Positions 1 through 5,076 of a DNA stretch of 5,849 nucleotides are shown in pieces. The stretch is from Phycisphaerae bacterium. Its GTDB lineage: Bacteria; Planctomycetota; Phycisphaerae; Tepidisphaerales; Tepidisphaeraceae. Position 1 is the first letter of the stretch. Each line of letters opens with the position of its first letter. Location: assembly GCA_014380825.1 (NCBI GenBank), contig JACMJD010000645.1:1-5849 (forward strand), in the 5' to 3' direction. Position numbers and translations under genes: made by a program. A model generated the notes under the pieces. It did not search any database. It was not told where the DNA came from and worked only from the letters and a program-made list of their open reading frames with translations.

Positions 1-470
1 CCGAGCAGATCGACGGTGAACGCGAAGCCTTCCTTGTACAGTTTCTTCAACACCGGCAACGCCTCCGCGGCGTTCGTGCCGACGATGAAACGCTGGGCCA
101 TGTCGGTGACGTTCTTGCGAATCTGATTCGCGGCGATGCCCTGGCCAAAACCCAAACCACCAGCGGCGATCTTCAAGGCCGCGCCCATTACAACGCCCAG
201 CTCGCGGCCTTCTTTCAGCAGATATTCTTTCAGATGTCGCGTGACTTGTTCGGTCGTCTGCAAACTCGGCAGCACGTCGACGAAGCGGAATAGATCGATC
301 TTGAAATTCGGATCGCGCATCGCCCAATCGAGGATGCGGCCTTGCCAGTAACCCTTGTTGAATATCCCCGGCACTTCGCCCTGCACGCGCCCCCACAGCT
401 CTCGGCCGAGCTGTTGAACGCGCTGATCGGTCGAACTTGACGATGGCGGTGTGATGATTTCGTTAGGCAT
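1..470 (-). CDS. putA: PutA-like proline dehydrogenase / glutamate-semialdehyde dehydrogenase, N-terminal part (3' end outside window)
   Basis: The frame is open from ATG at 470 to the window edge and gives 156 residues. They contain features I recognise from bifunctional PutA / RocA-type enzymes of Planctomycetota-like bacteria: RILDWAMRDPNFK (about residues 45-57), LFRFVDVLPSL (60-70), and FIVGTNAAEALPVLKKLYKEG leading into FTVDLLG (about 130-156), which is the start of the FAD-dependent proline dehydrogenase barrel. The family oxidises proline to pyrroline-5-carboxylate and then to glutamate, feeding electrons to the quinone pool. Full-length members have roughly 1,000 residues or more, so most of the gene and all of the aldehyde dehydrogenase domain are outside. 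There is no N-terminal ribbon-helix-helix DNA-binding domain as in E. coli PutA, so autoregulation is not expected. No Shine-Dalgarno precedes the start; six T's and a hairpin repeat lie directly upstream. The start is the only Met before residue 50. Family call is firm; mono- versus bifunctional cannot be decided here. Confidence 0.82.
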   Translation of the reverse strand, partial: MPNEIITPPSSSSTDQRVQQLGRELWGRVQGEVPGIFNKGYWQGRILDWAMRDPNFKIDLFRFVDVLPSLQTTEQVTRHLKEYLLKEGRELGVVMGAALKIAAGGLGFGQGIAANQIRKNVTDMAQRFIVGTNAAEALPVLKKLYKEGFAFTVDLL

Positions 471-547
471 AAAAAACGTGGCGTGGGCGTCTCGCCCGCG
501 CGCTGGTCGCTCAAGCGACAAATGCACGGGCGGGACGCCCATGCCAC
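471..547 (-). terminator. Possible intrinsic terminator/attenuator between kbl and putA
   Basis: Read on the minus strand, the 24-bp-arm hairpin (547-478) is followed after one base by six T's (476-471), the arrangement of a Rho-independent terminator placed after kbl. The T-run touches the putA ATG, so the site could stop or attenuate read-through from tdh-kbl into putA. The hairpin is a dispersed repeat, so termination may be a by-product of insertion. The loop is longer than in a typical terminator. Confidence 0.45.
478..547. repeat. Imperfect 24-bp inverted repeat of the GGGCGTCTCGCCC family
   Basis: Arm 478-501 and arm 524-547 are inverted copies matching at 21 of 24 positions, separated by a 22-nt loop. 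The loop contains a perfect nested 6-bp stem (GTCGCT 506-511, AGCGAC 514-519). Each arm carries a GGGCG/CGCCC mini-hairpin and belongs to the same family as the repeat at 1741-1797. The element fills nearly all of the 89-bp kbl-putA gap. Confidence 0.85.
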
Positions 548-559
548 AATAATTCTCCA

Positions 560-1735
560 CTACAGCTTCGCAAACGCATCGAGCGCTTTTTCGATGTGAT
601 GCGATTCAAGCGCCGCCGACACCTGCACGCGCAATCGCGCTTTGCCCTGCGGCACGACTGGATATCCAAACGCCACGACCCACACGCCCAGCTCAAGCAG
701 ACGTTTGCTTTTGCGAATGGCCTCGGCCGTGTCACCGATCATGATCGGGATGATCGCGCTCGGCGATTCACCCGCCTCGAATCCGCGCGCCTTCAAACCT
801 TCGCGAACCGTCTTCACATTCGCGTGCAGCTTGGCCACGCGTTGCGGTTCGCGCTCGACGATCTCGATCGCCTTGTTCGCGCTGTACGCAACCGTCGCCG
901 GAAGCGCATTGCTGAACAAGCTGGGGCGAGCTCGCTGCGTGAGCAGATCGATCACGTGCTGTTTGCCCGCGACATATCCGCCGGCCGCGCCACCCAGGGC
1001 TTTGCCGAGCGTGCCGGTGATGATGTCGATGCGGTCGTCGCCGAACAGGTTGTAGTGCTCGACAGTTCCGCGTCCGCCGTTCCCAAGCACGCCGACGCCA
1101 TGCGAGTCATCGACGATCAGCATCGCGTCGTACTTCTTGCACACGTCTGCAAGTTGAGGAAGTTTCGCGACGGCGCCTTCCATGCTGAACACGCCGTCGG
1201 TGATCACCCAGCGAACTTGCTTGTCTTTGTATTTTTTGAGCTTCGCTTCCAGATCGTCCAGGTCGCCGTGCTTGAAAACGGTTCGTTCCGCGCGGGCCAG
1301 GCGACAGCCGTCGATGATGCTGGCGTGATTCAGCTCGTCGCTGATCAGCACATCCTCCGGGGCCGCGGCGGTTGGGATGATCGCTTCGTTCGCGTTCCAC
1401 GCGCTGACGTATGTGAGCGCAGCCTCGGTGCCGGAGAATCGCGCGAGAGTTTTTTCGATCGTACGATGGCAACCCAGCGTGCCGCAGATAAATCGCACCG
1501 ATGCGGTGCCCGCGGCGTAATCTCTCAAACCCTGATGACCCGCTGCCACGACCTCCGGATGCGATGCCAGCCCAAGATAATTGTTCGAGCAAAGTACGAT
1601 CACTTCGCCCACGCCTTCGAGCTCAGCTGTCGCGCCCAGCGGGCCCATCACATATTGGAGGTGTTTGTACTGGCCCGTGTCGCGAAGGTTCGCGAGGAGC
1701 TCTTGCGTGCGCTTAGTGAAGTTTGCGTTGGGCAT
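560..1735 (-). CDS. kbl: Glycine C-acetyltransferase (2-amino-3-ketobutyrate CoA ligase)
   Basis: A cytosolic PLP enzyme of the alpha-oxoamine synthase family that cleaves 2-amino-3-ketobutyrate with CoA to glycine and acetyl-CoA, the second step of threonine degradation. The 391 residues match the usual ~395-398. Visible motifs: CSNNYLGLASHP (49-60), the ring-stacking His in LNHASIIDG (H137), VDDSHG with D209 and H212, and the Schiff-base lysine in TGTLGKALGG (K245). All lie one residue beyond the E. coli Kbl positions as I know them. The frame stays open to an ATG at 1777, but those 14 extra codons read a repeat (giving TGETPVI), so I start at 1735 (MPNANFTK). Only a weak AGGA sits 1-2 bases before that ATG. 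It lies 66 bp downstream of tdh on the same strand, consistent with a tdh-kbl operon. The tdh neighbour separates it from the related BioF/HemA/SPT enzymes. Confidence 0.96.
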   Translation of the reverse strand: MPNANFTKRTQELLANLRDTGQYKHLQYVMGPLGATAELEGVGEVIVLCSNNYLGLASHPEVVAAGHQGLRDYAAGTASVRFICGTLGCHRTIEKTLARFSGTEAALTYVSAWNANEAIIPTAAAPEDVLISDELNHASIIDGCRLARAERTVFKHGDLDDLEAKLKKYKDKQVRWVITDGVFSMEGAVAKLPQLADVCKKYDAMLIVDDSHGVGVLGNGGRGTVEHYNLFGDDRIDIITGTLGKALGGAAGGYVAGKQHVIDLLTQRARPSLFSNALPATVAYSANKAIEIVEREPQRVAKLHANVKTVREGLKARGFEAGESPSAIIPIMIGDTAEAIRKSKRLLELGVWVVAFGYPVVPQGKARLRVQVSAALESHHIEKALDAFAKL

Positions 1736-1740
1736 ATCCT

Positions 1741-1797
1741 GTATCACGGGCGTCTCGCCCGTGCCGACAACACGCACGGGCGAGACGCCCGTGATAC
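1741..1797. repeat. Perfect 24-bp inverted repeat between tdh and kbl
   Basis: Arm 1741-1764 and arm 1774-1797 are exact reverse complements over 24 bases, with a 9-nt loop (1765-1773). The core is GGGCGTCTCGCCC flanked by CAC/GTG. The element starts 4 bp after the tdh stop codon and ends 5 bp before the kbl ATG. In RNA it would form a very stable hairpin, but no T-run follows on the minus strand, so it looks more like a REP-type mRNA-stabilising or translation-separating hairpin than a terminator. Confidence 0.93.
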
Positions 1798-1801
1798 GAA
1801 T

Positions 1802-2887
1802 TCACTGCGGGATTTGCATCACGACCTTGATCGCTTCTCCGCTTTGCATCAGCTTAAAGCCGCGCTCGAAATCGTCCAGCGGGATCTGGTGCGTGATGAT
1901 CTTGTCCAGCTTGATCTTACCCGAGAGCAAAAAGCTTTCGACCTGATACCACGTCTCGAACATCAAACGTCCGTTGATGCCGAGCACCTTCGCGCCTTTG
2001 AAGATGATGTCGTTGGCCAGATCCAGCTCAACCGGTTTGCTGGAGATGCCGAGCAGTGCGGCGGTGCCACCATTTCGGAGAGCGGTAAATCCTTGCTTGA
2101 TCGCGCGGGCGTTGCCGCTCATTTCGAGCAGTACTTGCGGGCCGATGCCGCCGGTCGCTTCGCGCGCTTTGATTGGCCAATCTGCGTCGGTTGCTTGATA
2201 GGCGATATCGGCGCCAAGTTCGCGGGCGATTTTCAGGCGGCGATCGTCGCGATCGGTCACGATAATTTTCTGCGCTCCCGCCGCCCGCGCGATCGGGACA
2301 GCCATCAGGCCGATGATGCCGACGCCGGTGATCAGCACGCTCTTCCCGCTCACGCCCGCGGCCATCACCGTGTGCATCGCATTGCCGAGCGGATCGAAGA
2401 TCGCGGCCACATGATCCGGAATATCCGCATGCACCGGCCAGACGTTTTCTTCGGGGATGGAAATGAATTGCGCGAACGCGCCGTCGCGATCGATGCCGAT
2501 GATGTCGACCTTCTCGCAGATGTGCATCTGCCCGGTGCGACACGGCTCGCACACGCCGCAACCGATGTGGCCTTCGGCGCTCACGCGCTCGCCCACTTTC
2601 GTGCGAAGCACGGCGTCGCCGATCTTCACCACTTTGCCGACAAATTCATGGCCGATCGTGATGCCGACCGGGATGCGGTTACTCGACCATTCGTCCCATT
2701 CGTAAATGTGGCGATCGGTGCCACAGATGCCCGCATGCGTGACGGCGATCAGCACATCGCGCGGGCCGATCGACGGAATGGGCGCTTTTTGATCCAAGGT
2801 CAAGCCCGGCGCCGGGCTGGTCTTTTTCAGCGCAACCATCGTCGCGGCGCCGGTAGATTTCTTGGCCATGGTGGCGGTCGGAGGCAT
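1802..2887 (-). CDS. tdh: L-threonine 3-dehydrogenase, zinc-dependent MDR type
   Basis: Oxidises L-threonine with NAD+ to 2-amino-3-ketobutyrate, the substrate of Kbl encoded next. The 361 residues carry the catalytic zinc site (C55 in GICGTD, H80 and E81 in GHE), four structural zinc cysteines (C110, C113, C116, C124), and a Rossmann GVGIIG (188-193) followed by the acidic turn VTDRD (210-214) expected for NAD+. These positions are all 17 beyond E. coli Tdh. HIYEWDEW (60-67) is also a Tdh hallmark that distinguishes it from sorbitol or other MDR dehydrogenases. Start choice: AGGAG at 2901-2897 sits 9 bases before ATG 2887 but directly abuts ATG 2896, so 2887 is preferred. The Met aligned with the E. 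coli start is at 2839 but has no ribosome site, so the protein probably has an extra ~16-residue N-terminus (MPPTATMAKK...). First gene of the minus-strand unit, divergent from the regulator. Confidence 0.95.
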   Translation of the reverse strand: MPPTATMAKKSTGAATMVALKKTSPAPGLTLDQKAPIPSIGPRDVLIAVTHAGICGTDRHIYEWDEWSSNRIPVGITIGHEFVGKVVKIGDAVLRTKVGERVSAEGHIGCGVCEPCRTGQMHICEKVDIIGIDRDGAFAQFISIPEENVWPVHADIPDHVAAIFDPLGNAMHTVMAAGVSGKSVLITGVGIIGLMAVPIARAAGAQKIIVTDRDDRRLKIARELGADIAYQATDADWPIKAREATGGIGPQVLLEMSGNARAIKQGFTALRNGGTAALLGISSKPVELDLANDIIFKGAKVLGINGRLMFETWYQVESFLLSGKIKLDKIITHQIPLDDFERGFKLMQSGEAIKVVMQIPQ

Positions 2888-2896
2888 CGGAATCAT

Positions 2897-2901
2897 CTCC
2901 T
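2897..2901 (-). promoter_or_regulatory. Ribosome binding site deciding the tdh start
   Basis: AGGAG on the minus strand lies 9 bases before the ATG at 2887, a good spacing, and zero bases before the ATG at 2896, which is therefore unlikely to be used. It is one of the clearer Shine-Dalgarno sites in the window, alongside that of hpd. Confidence 0.7.
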
Positions 2902-2919
2902 ATTTATCGAACACGCAGT

Positions 2920-2931
2920 CTTGTATACTAG
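2920..2931. promoter_or_regulatory. Candidate operator 1 (near-palindrome over the tdh -10)
   Basis: CTTGTATACTAG is palindromic except for one mismatched pair and is centred on TATA. It shares 8 of 12 bases with the second near-palindrome 43 bp away, close to four helical turns. It overlaps the putative tdh -10 box. An operator for the adjacent XRE-cupin regulator is an inference from position and symmetry. Confidence 0.35.
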
Positions 2932-2952
2932 ATGCCAAGTTACGATTTGCAA
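2922..2952 (-). promoter_or_regulatory. Candidate promoter for tdh (minus strand)
   Basis: On the minus strand TTGCAA (2952-2947) resembles a -35 box. It is followed by TAGTAT (2930-2925, spacer 16) or TATACA (2927-2922, spacer 19), each matching TATAAT at 4 of 6. The transcript would begin about 30 bases before the tdh start. The -10 candidates lie inside the near-palindrome at 2920-2931. Assignment is by consensus only. Confidence 0.4.
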
Positions 2953-2962
2953 GATTTTGATT

Positions 2963-2974
2963 CCAGTATAATGG
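2963..2974. promoter_or_regulatory. Candidate operator 2 (near-palindrome over the regulator's -10)
   Basis: CCAGTATAATGG is palindromic except for one pair, with the same central TATA and GTATA half as the site at 2920-2931. It contains the perfect plus-strand TATAAT at 2967-2972, so binding there would repress the regulator's own promoter. Inferred, not shown. Confidence 0.35.
2967..2972 (+). promoter_or_regulatory. Candidate -10 box for the regulator gene (plus strand)
   Basis: A perfect TATAAT points toward the XRE-cupin gene at 3143. The upstream -35 is poor: GATTTG at 2944-2949 gives a 17-bp spacer, and the better TTGCAA at 2947-2952 gives only 14 bp. If used, the leader would be roughly 165 bases and include the repeat at 3014-3121. 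Confidence 0.35.
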
Positions 2975-3013
2975 ACGGTCAAATTTGGCCGGCATGCGTC
3001 ACTTTTCCAAGCG

Positions 3014-3121
3014 GTGTCATCCTGAGCCGTATTCGGCGAAGGATCTAGCTTCAAATGTCCGGCCAGATGCTTCGCGGCGTACGACTCGACTGAGCTCGTC
3101 GAAGTCCGCTCTGCATGACAC
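3014..3121. repeat. 108-bp MITE-like dispersed repeat with terminal inverted repeats
   Basis: The element begins GTGTCAT (3014-3020) and ends ATGACAC (3115-3121), an exact 7-bp terminal inverted repeat. Inside are two hairpins: 3020-3043 (GCCG/CGGC plus TCC/GGA pairs) and 3083-3106 (CGAC/GTCG plus GACT/AGTC pairs). The wording TGTCATCCTGAG...GAAGGATCT resembles a dispersed non-coding repeat I have seen in many environmental bacterial genomes. It has no coding capacity and sits 21 bp upstream of the regulator's start codon. The remainder of the 2888-3142 gap holds the promoter and operator candidates. Confidence 0.7.
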
Positions 3122-3142
3122 GCGTGCAAACCGATCGAACGC

Positions 3143-3754
3143 ATGAAAAAGACATCGACCAACAGCAAGATTCGCACCACCGGCCAAGAGCCCGACTCGA
3201 TCAGCGGCCAGCTCTGCGATCGTGTGCGGCAGCTTCGAAAGAAAAAAGGCTGGACGCTCGAACAATTATCGGCGGCGTGCGGCGTGAGCCGGTCGATGCT
3301 CAGCCAGATCGAACGCAACCAGGCGAACCCGACGCTCGGTGTGGCATTTCGAATCGCGCAGGCGTTTGGAATGTCGCTGGGCAATCTGGTGGACGTGCCC
3401 GATGCCACGCCATCGATCGATGTGATACGCGCGGACGATCGCACGTATCACTATCGTCAGGAAAAGGATTGCCGCTTGCGAACGTTGTCCCCACTGCACC
3501 TGGAAAAGGACGTGGAGTTTTATGAGCTGACGCTGAAACCGGCCGGCATGCTGCGGAGCGCGCCGCATTTCGGCGGCACTCGGGAATTTTTAACCGTGCA
3601 GCAAGGATCGGTGCGTCTGAGCAGCAACGATGATTCCTGCGAGCTGCATCGCGGCGATTCAGCGCACTACCCAGCCGACGTCCCGCATTCGATCGAAAAC
3701 GTCGGCAAACAAGAGGCGGTTATCTTTCTGGTGGACATTTATCGCGGAGGATAA
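3143..3754 (+). CDS. XRE-family transcriptional regulator with C-terminal cupin domain
   Basis: A cytosolic, probably dimeric DNA-binding protein of 203 residues. Residues ~24-82 form a helix-turn-helix of the HTH_3/XRE type (LRKKKGWTLEQLSAACGVSR, then SMLSQIERNQANPTLGVAFRIA), and ~128-198 form a small cupin barrel with PHFGGTREFLTVQQG (141-155) and GDSAHYPADVPHSIEN (171-186) that likely senses a small ligand. Residues 1-20 are a polar tail. The architecture is that of PuuR-like XRE-cupin regulators, which commonly control amine or amino-acid catabolism. Only one His of the usual first-motif pair is present, common in this regulator group, so metal binding is uncertain. It is divergent from tdh-kbl and upstream of hpd, so either or both could be targets; the ligand is unknown. 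There is no evident Shine-Dalgarno before ATG 3143; a GGAGG lies at its 3' end (3746-3750). Confidence 0.9.
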   Translation: MKKTSTNSKIRTTGQEPDSISGQLCDRVRQLRKKKGWTLEQLSAACGVSRSMLSQIERNQANPTLGVAFRIAQAFGMSLGNLVDVPDATPSIDVIRADDRTYHYRQEKDCRLRTLSPLHLEKDVEFYELTLKPAGMLRSAPHFGGTREFLTVQQGSVRLSSNDDSCELHRGDSAHYPADVPHSIENVGKQEAVIFLVDIYRGG

Positions 3755-3770
3755 ATGCGAATCAGAAGTG

Positions 3771-3883
3771 CGGCCCTTCGAAAAGCTCAGGACAGGCCAC
3801 AAAGGCACGAAGGACACAAAGGAAAAACAAGAACTGATTTATCGGCTGCATTTTCTTACGAATTCCTTCGTGCCTTCGTGGCT
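3771..3883. repeat. Composite inverted repeat between the regulator and hpd
   Basis: Arms 3795-3814 (GGCCACAAAGGCACGAAGGA) and 3864-3883 are reverse complements at 18 of 20 positions around a 49-nt spacer. Just left of the first arm, 3776-3790 (CTTCGAAAAGCTCAG) matches, in inverted orientation and at 13 of 15 bases, the core at 3090-3104 inside the other repeat. Both pieces look like dispersed intergenic repeats. They fill most of the 191-bp gap 3755-3945; the rest carries the hpd promoter candidate and ribosome site. Confidence 0.8.
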
Positions 3884-3937
3884 GATTTCGTTTTGCATTC
3901 GACGTACAATCGGTCAGGCTCAACAGTTACCTCGGAG
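3882..3937 (+). promoter_or_regulatory. Candidate promoter and ribosome binding site of hpd
   Basis: TACAAT at 3905-3910 matches the -10 consensus at 5 of 6, with a weak CTGATT 17 bases upstream (3882-3887) that overlaps the end of the repeat arm. CGGAG at 3933-3937 sits 8 bases before the hpd ATG, which supports the start at 3946. The ribosome site is good; the promoter is tentative. Confidence 0.35.
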
Positions 3938-3945
3938 AATCAACC

Positions 3946-5067
3946 ATGACCGTCGCTAATCTAACGAAAGATCCGATCGCAAAGAAGCCCGGCGAGAATG
4001 ACAATCCGCTGGGGCTCAAGGGTGTCGATCATATCGAGTTTCTCGTCGACAACGCTGACGAGTGGTCGGCCTATCACGAGAGCAAGCTTGGCATGTATCG
4101 CCGGGCGTATGGCGATCCATCGACCGGATTGAAGGGCCGCAAGGCGTTTGTCGTCGGCCAGGGTCGCGTGAACTTTCTGTTCGCGGAACCGGCCGGGAGT
4201 GGACCCGAGGCGGATGCGATCCGTGCGCACATCGCCAAGCACGGCAATGGCGTGAAGGACGTTGCGTTTCGCGTGAAAGATGTCGCTGCGTCATTGGCGG
4301 CCGCGAGCAAGGCGGGCGCGAAGGTCGTTCGATCGCTCGATTCTAAAGACGGATTCACGGGCGGATCCATCGCTGCGTACGGCGACACGATTCACACGTT
4401 CATCAGCCGCACCAATCACGCCCAGTTCGCGCCCAATTACGTCAACATGCCCGGCGGCGTGGAAGAGGGTGAAATCCAGTTCATGATGATCGACCACATC
4501 GTCGCGAACGTCGAGCATATGAACGACTGGGTGGAATATTATCACCGCGTTTTCGGGTTCGATGAGACGCGACACTTCGACATCAACACGGGCAAGAGCG
4601 CGCTGATGAGCAAAGTTGTCGGCCCGACCGAGGGTTACGTCAAACTGCCGATTAACGAGCCCAGCAGCGAAAATTCCCAGATCCAGGAATTTCTCAACGA
4701 ATACAAAGGCCCCGGCGTGCAGCACATCGCGTTGCTGACAAACGACATCATCCAAACGGTAGGCGAGATGCGGAATCGCGGCATGAATTTCCTTGATGTG
4801 CCCGATACATATTACGAGTTGATGCCCGGCCGAGTTGGCGAGATCAAGGAGAACATCGAGCCGCTGAAGAAACTGCGAATCCTGGTCGATCGCGATCGCG
4901 CCGATGGCTACCTGCTGCAACTGTTCAGCCAGCCGATCTTCGATCGACCAACATTGTTTTACGAGGTGATCCAACGCCGAGGAAATTCCGACGGCTTCGG
5001 CGAAGGAAATTTCACGGCACTGTTTGAAGCGATCGAGCGCGAACAAGCGAAGCGCGGAACGTTGTAA
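3946..5067 (+). CDS. hpd: 4-hydroxyphenylpyruvate dioxygenase
   Basis: A cytosolic non-haem Fe(II) dioxygenase that converts 4-hydroxyphenylpyruvate to homogentisate, the second step of tyrosine degradation. The 373 residues form two vicinal-oxygen-chelate halves: ~25-155 (non-catalytic) and ~180-345 (catalytic). The iron ligands are H184 (IDHIVANVE), H260 (GVQHIALLTND) and E340 (FYEVIQRRG). The substrate-pocket signatures KLPINEP (233-239), SQIQ (244-247) and LLQLFSQP (323-330) are present, as is the closing helix GFGEGNFTALFEAIE (350-364). These favour HPPD over hydroxymandelate synthase, as does the downstream FAH-family gene. Length is normal for bacterial HPPD. The start is supported by CGGAG 8 bases upstream. 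It lies 191 bp after the regulator and 9 bp before the next gene, so the two plus-strand genes are probably co-transcribed. Confidence 0.97.
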   Translation: MTVANLTKDPIAKKPGENDNPLGLKGVDHIEFLVDNADEWSAYHESKLGMYRRAYGDPSTGLKGRKAFVVGQGRVNFLFAEPAGSGPEADAIRAHIAKHGNGVKDVAFRVKDVAASLAAASKAGAKVVRSLDSKDGFTGGSIAAYGDTIHTFISRTNHAQFAPNYVNMPGGVEEGEIQFMMIDHIVANVEHMNDWVEYYHRVFGFDETRHFDINTGKSALMSKVVGPTEGYVKLPINEPSSENSQIQEFLNEYKGPGVQHIALLTNDIIQTVGEMRNRGMNFLDVPDTYYELMPGRVGEIKENIEPLKKLRILVDRDRADGYLLQLFSQPIFDRPTLFYEVIQRRGNSDGFGEGNFTALFEAIEREQAKRGTL

Positions 5068-5076
5068 TCGACGCAA

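Noticed and set aside
230..547. 105-aa minus-strand open frame overlapping the putA start
   Set aside because: It is in a different frame from putA, begins inside the dispersed repeat, and gives only repeat-derived and shadow peptide.
1736..1777. Upstream ATG at 1777 extending kbl by 14 residues
   Set aside because: The extra codons are the inverted repeat read through, and the family N-terminus and length fit the ATG at 1735.
1741..1797. CRISPR-like array based on repeated GGGCGTCTCGCCC cores
   Set aside because: The copies are arms of one hairpin in inverted orientation, not direct repeats with regular spacers, and no cas genes are present.
596..2971. 791-codon open frame on the plus strand spanning kbl, the gap and tdh
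   Set aside because: It lies antisense to two clearly identified enzymes. Its translation is rich in Arg, His, Asp and Ala with no recognisable domain, as expected when the complement of GC-biased codons is read. It also has no ribosome site at its start. Treated as a shadow.
2893..3444. 183-aa minus-strand open frame across the divergent region and the regulator's 5' half
   Set aside because: It is antisense to the helix-turn-helix gene and reads through the repeat, with no domain. The peptide is of the kind produced by such repeats.
3795..3883. The inverted repeat as an intrinsic terminator for the regulator gene
   Set aside because: The 49-nt spacer is too long for an efficient terminator hairpin, and the run after the right arm (GATTTCGTTTTGC) is not a clean T-tract. 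A dispersed repeat explains it better.
4291..5076. 261-aa minus-strand open frame opposite hpd
   Set aside because: The hpd frame has all catalytic residues and a good ribosome site. The antisense frame has no recognisable motif.
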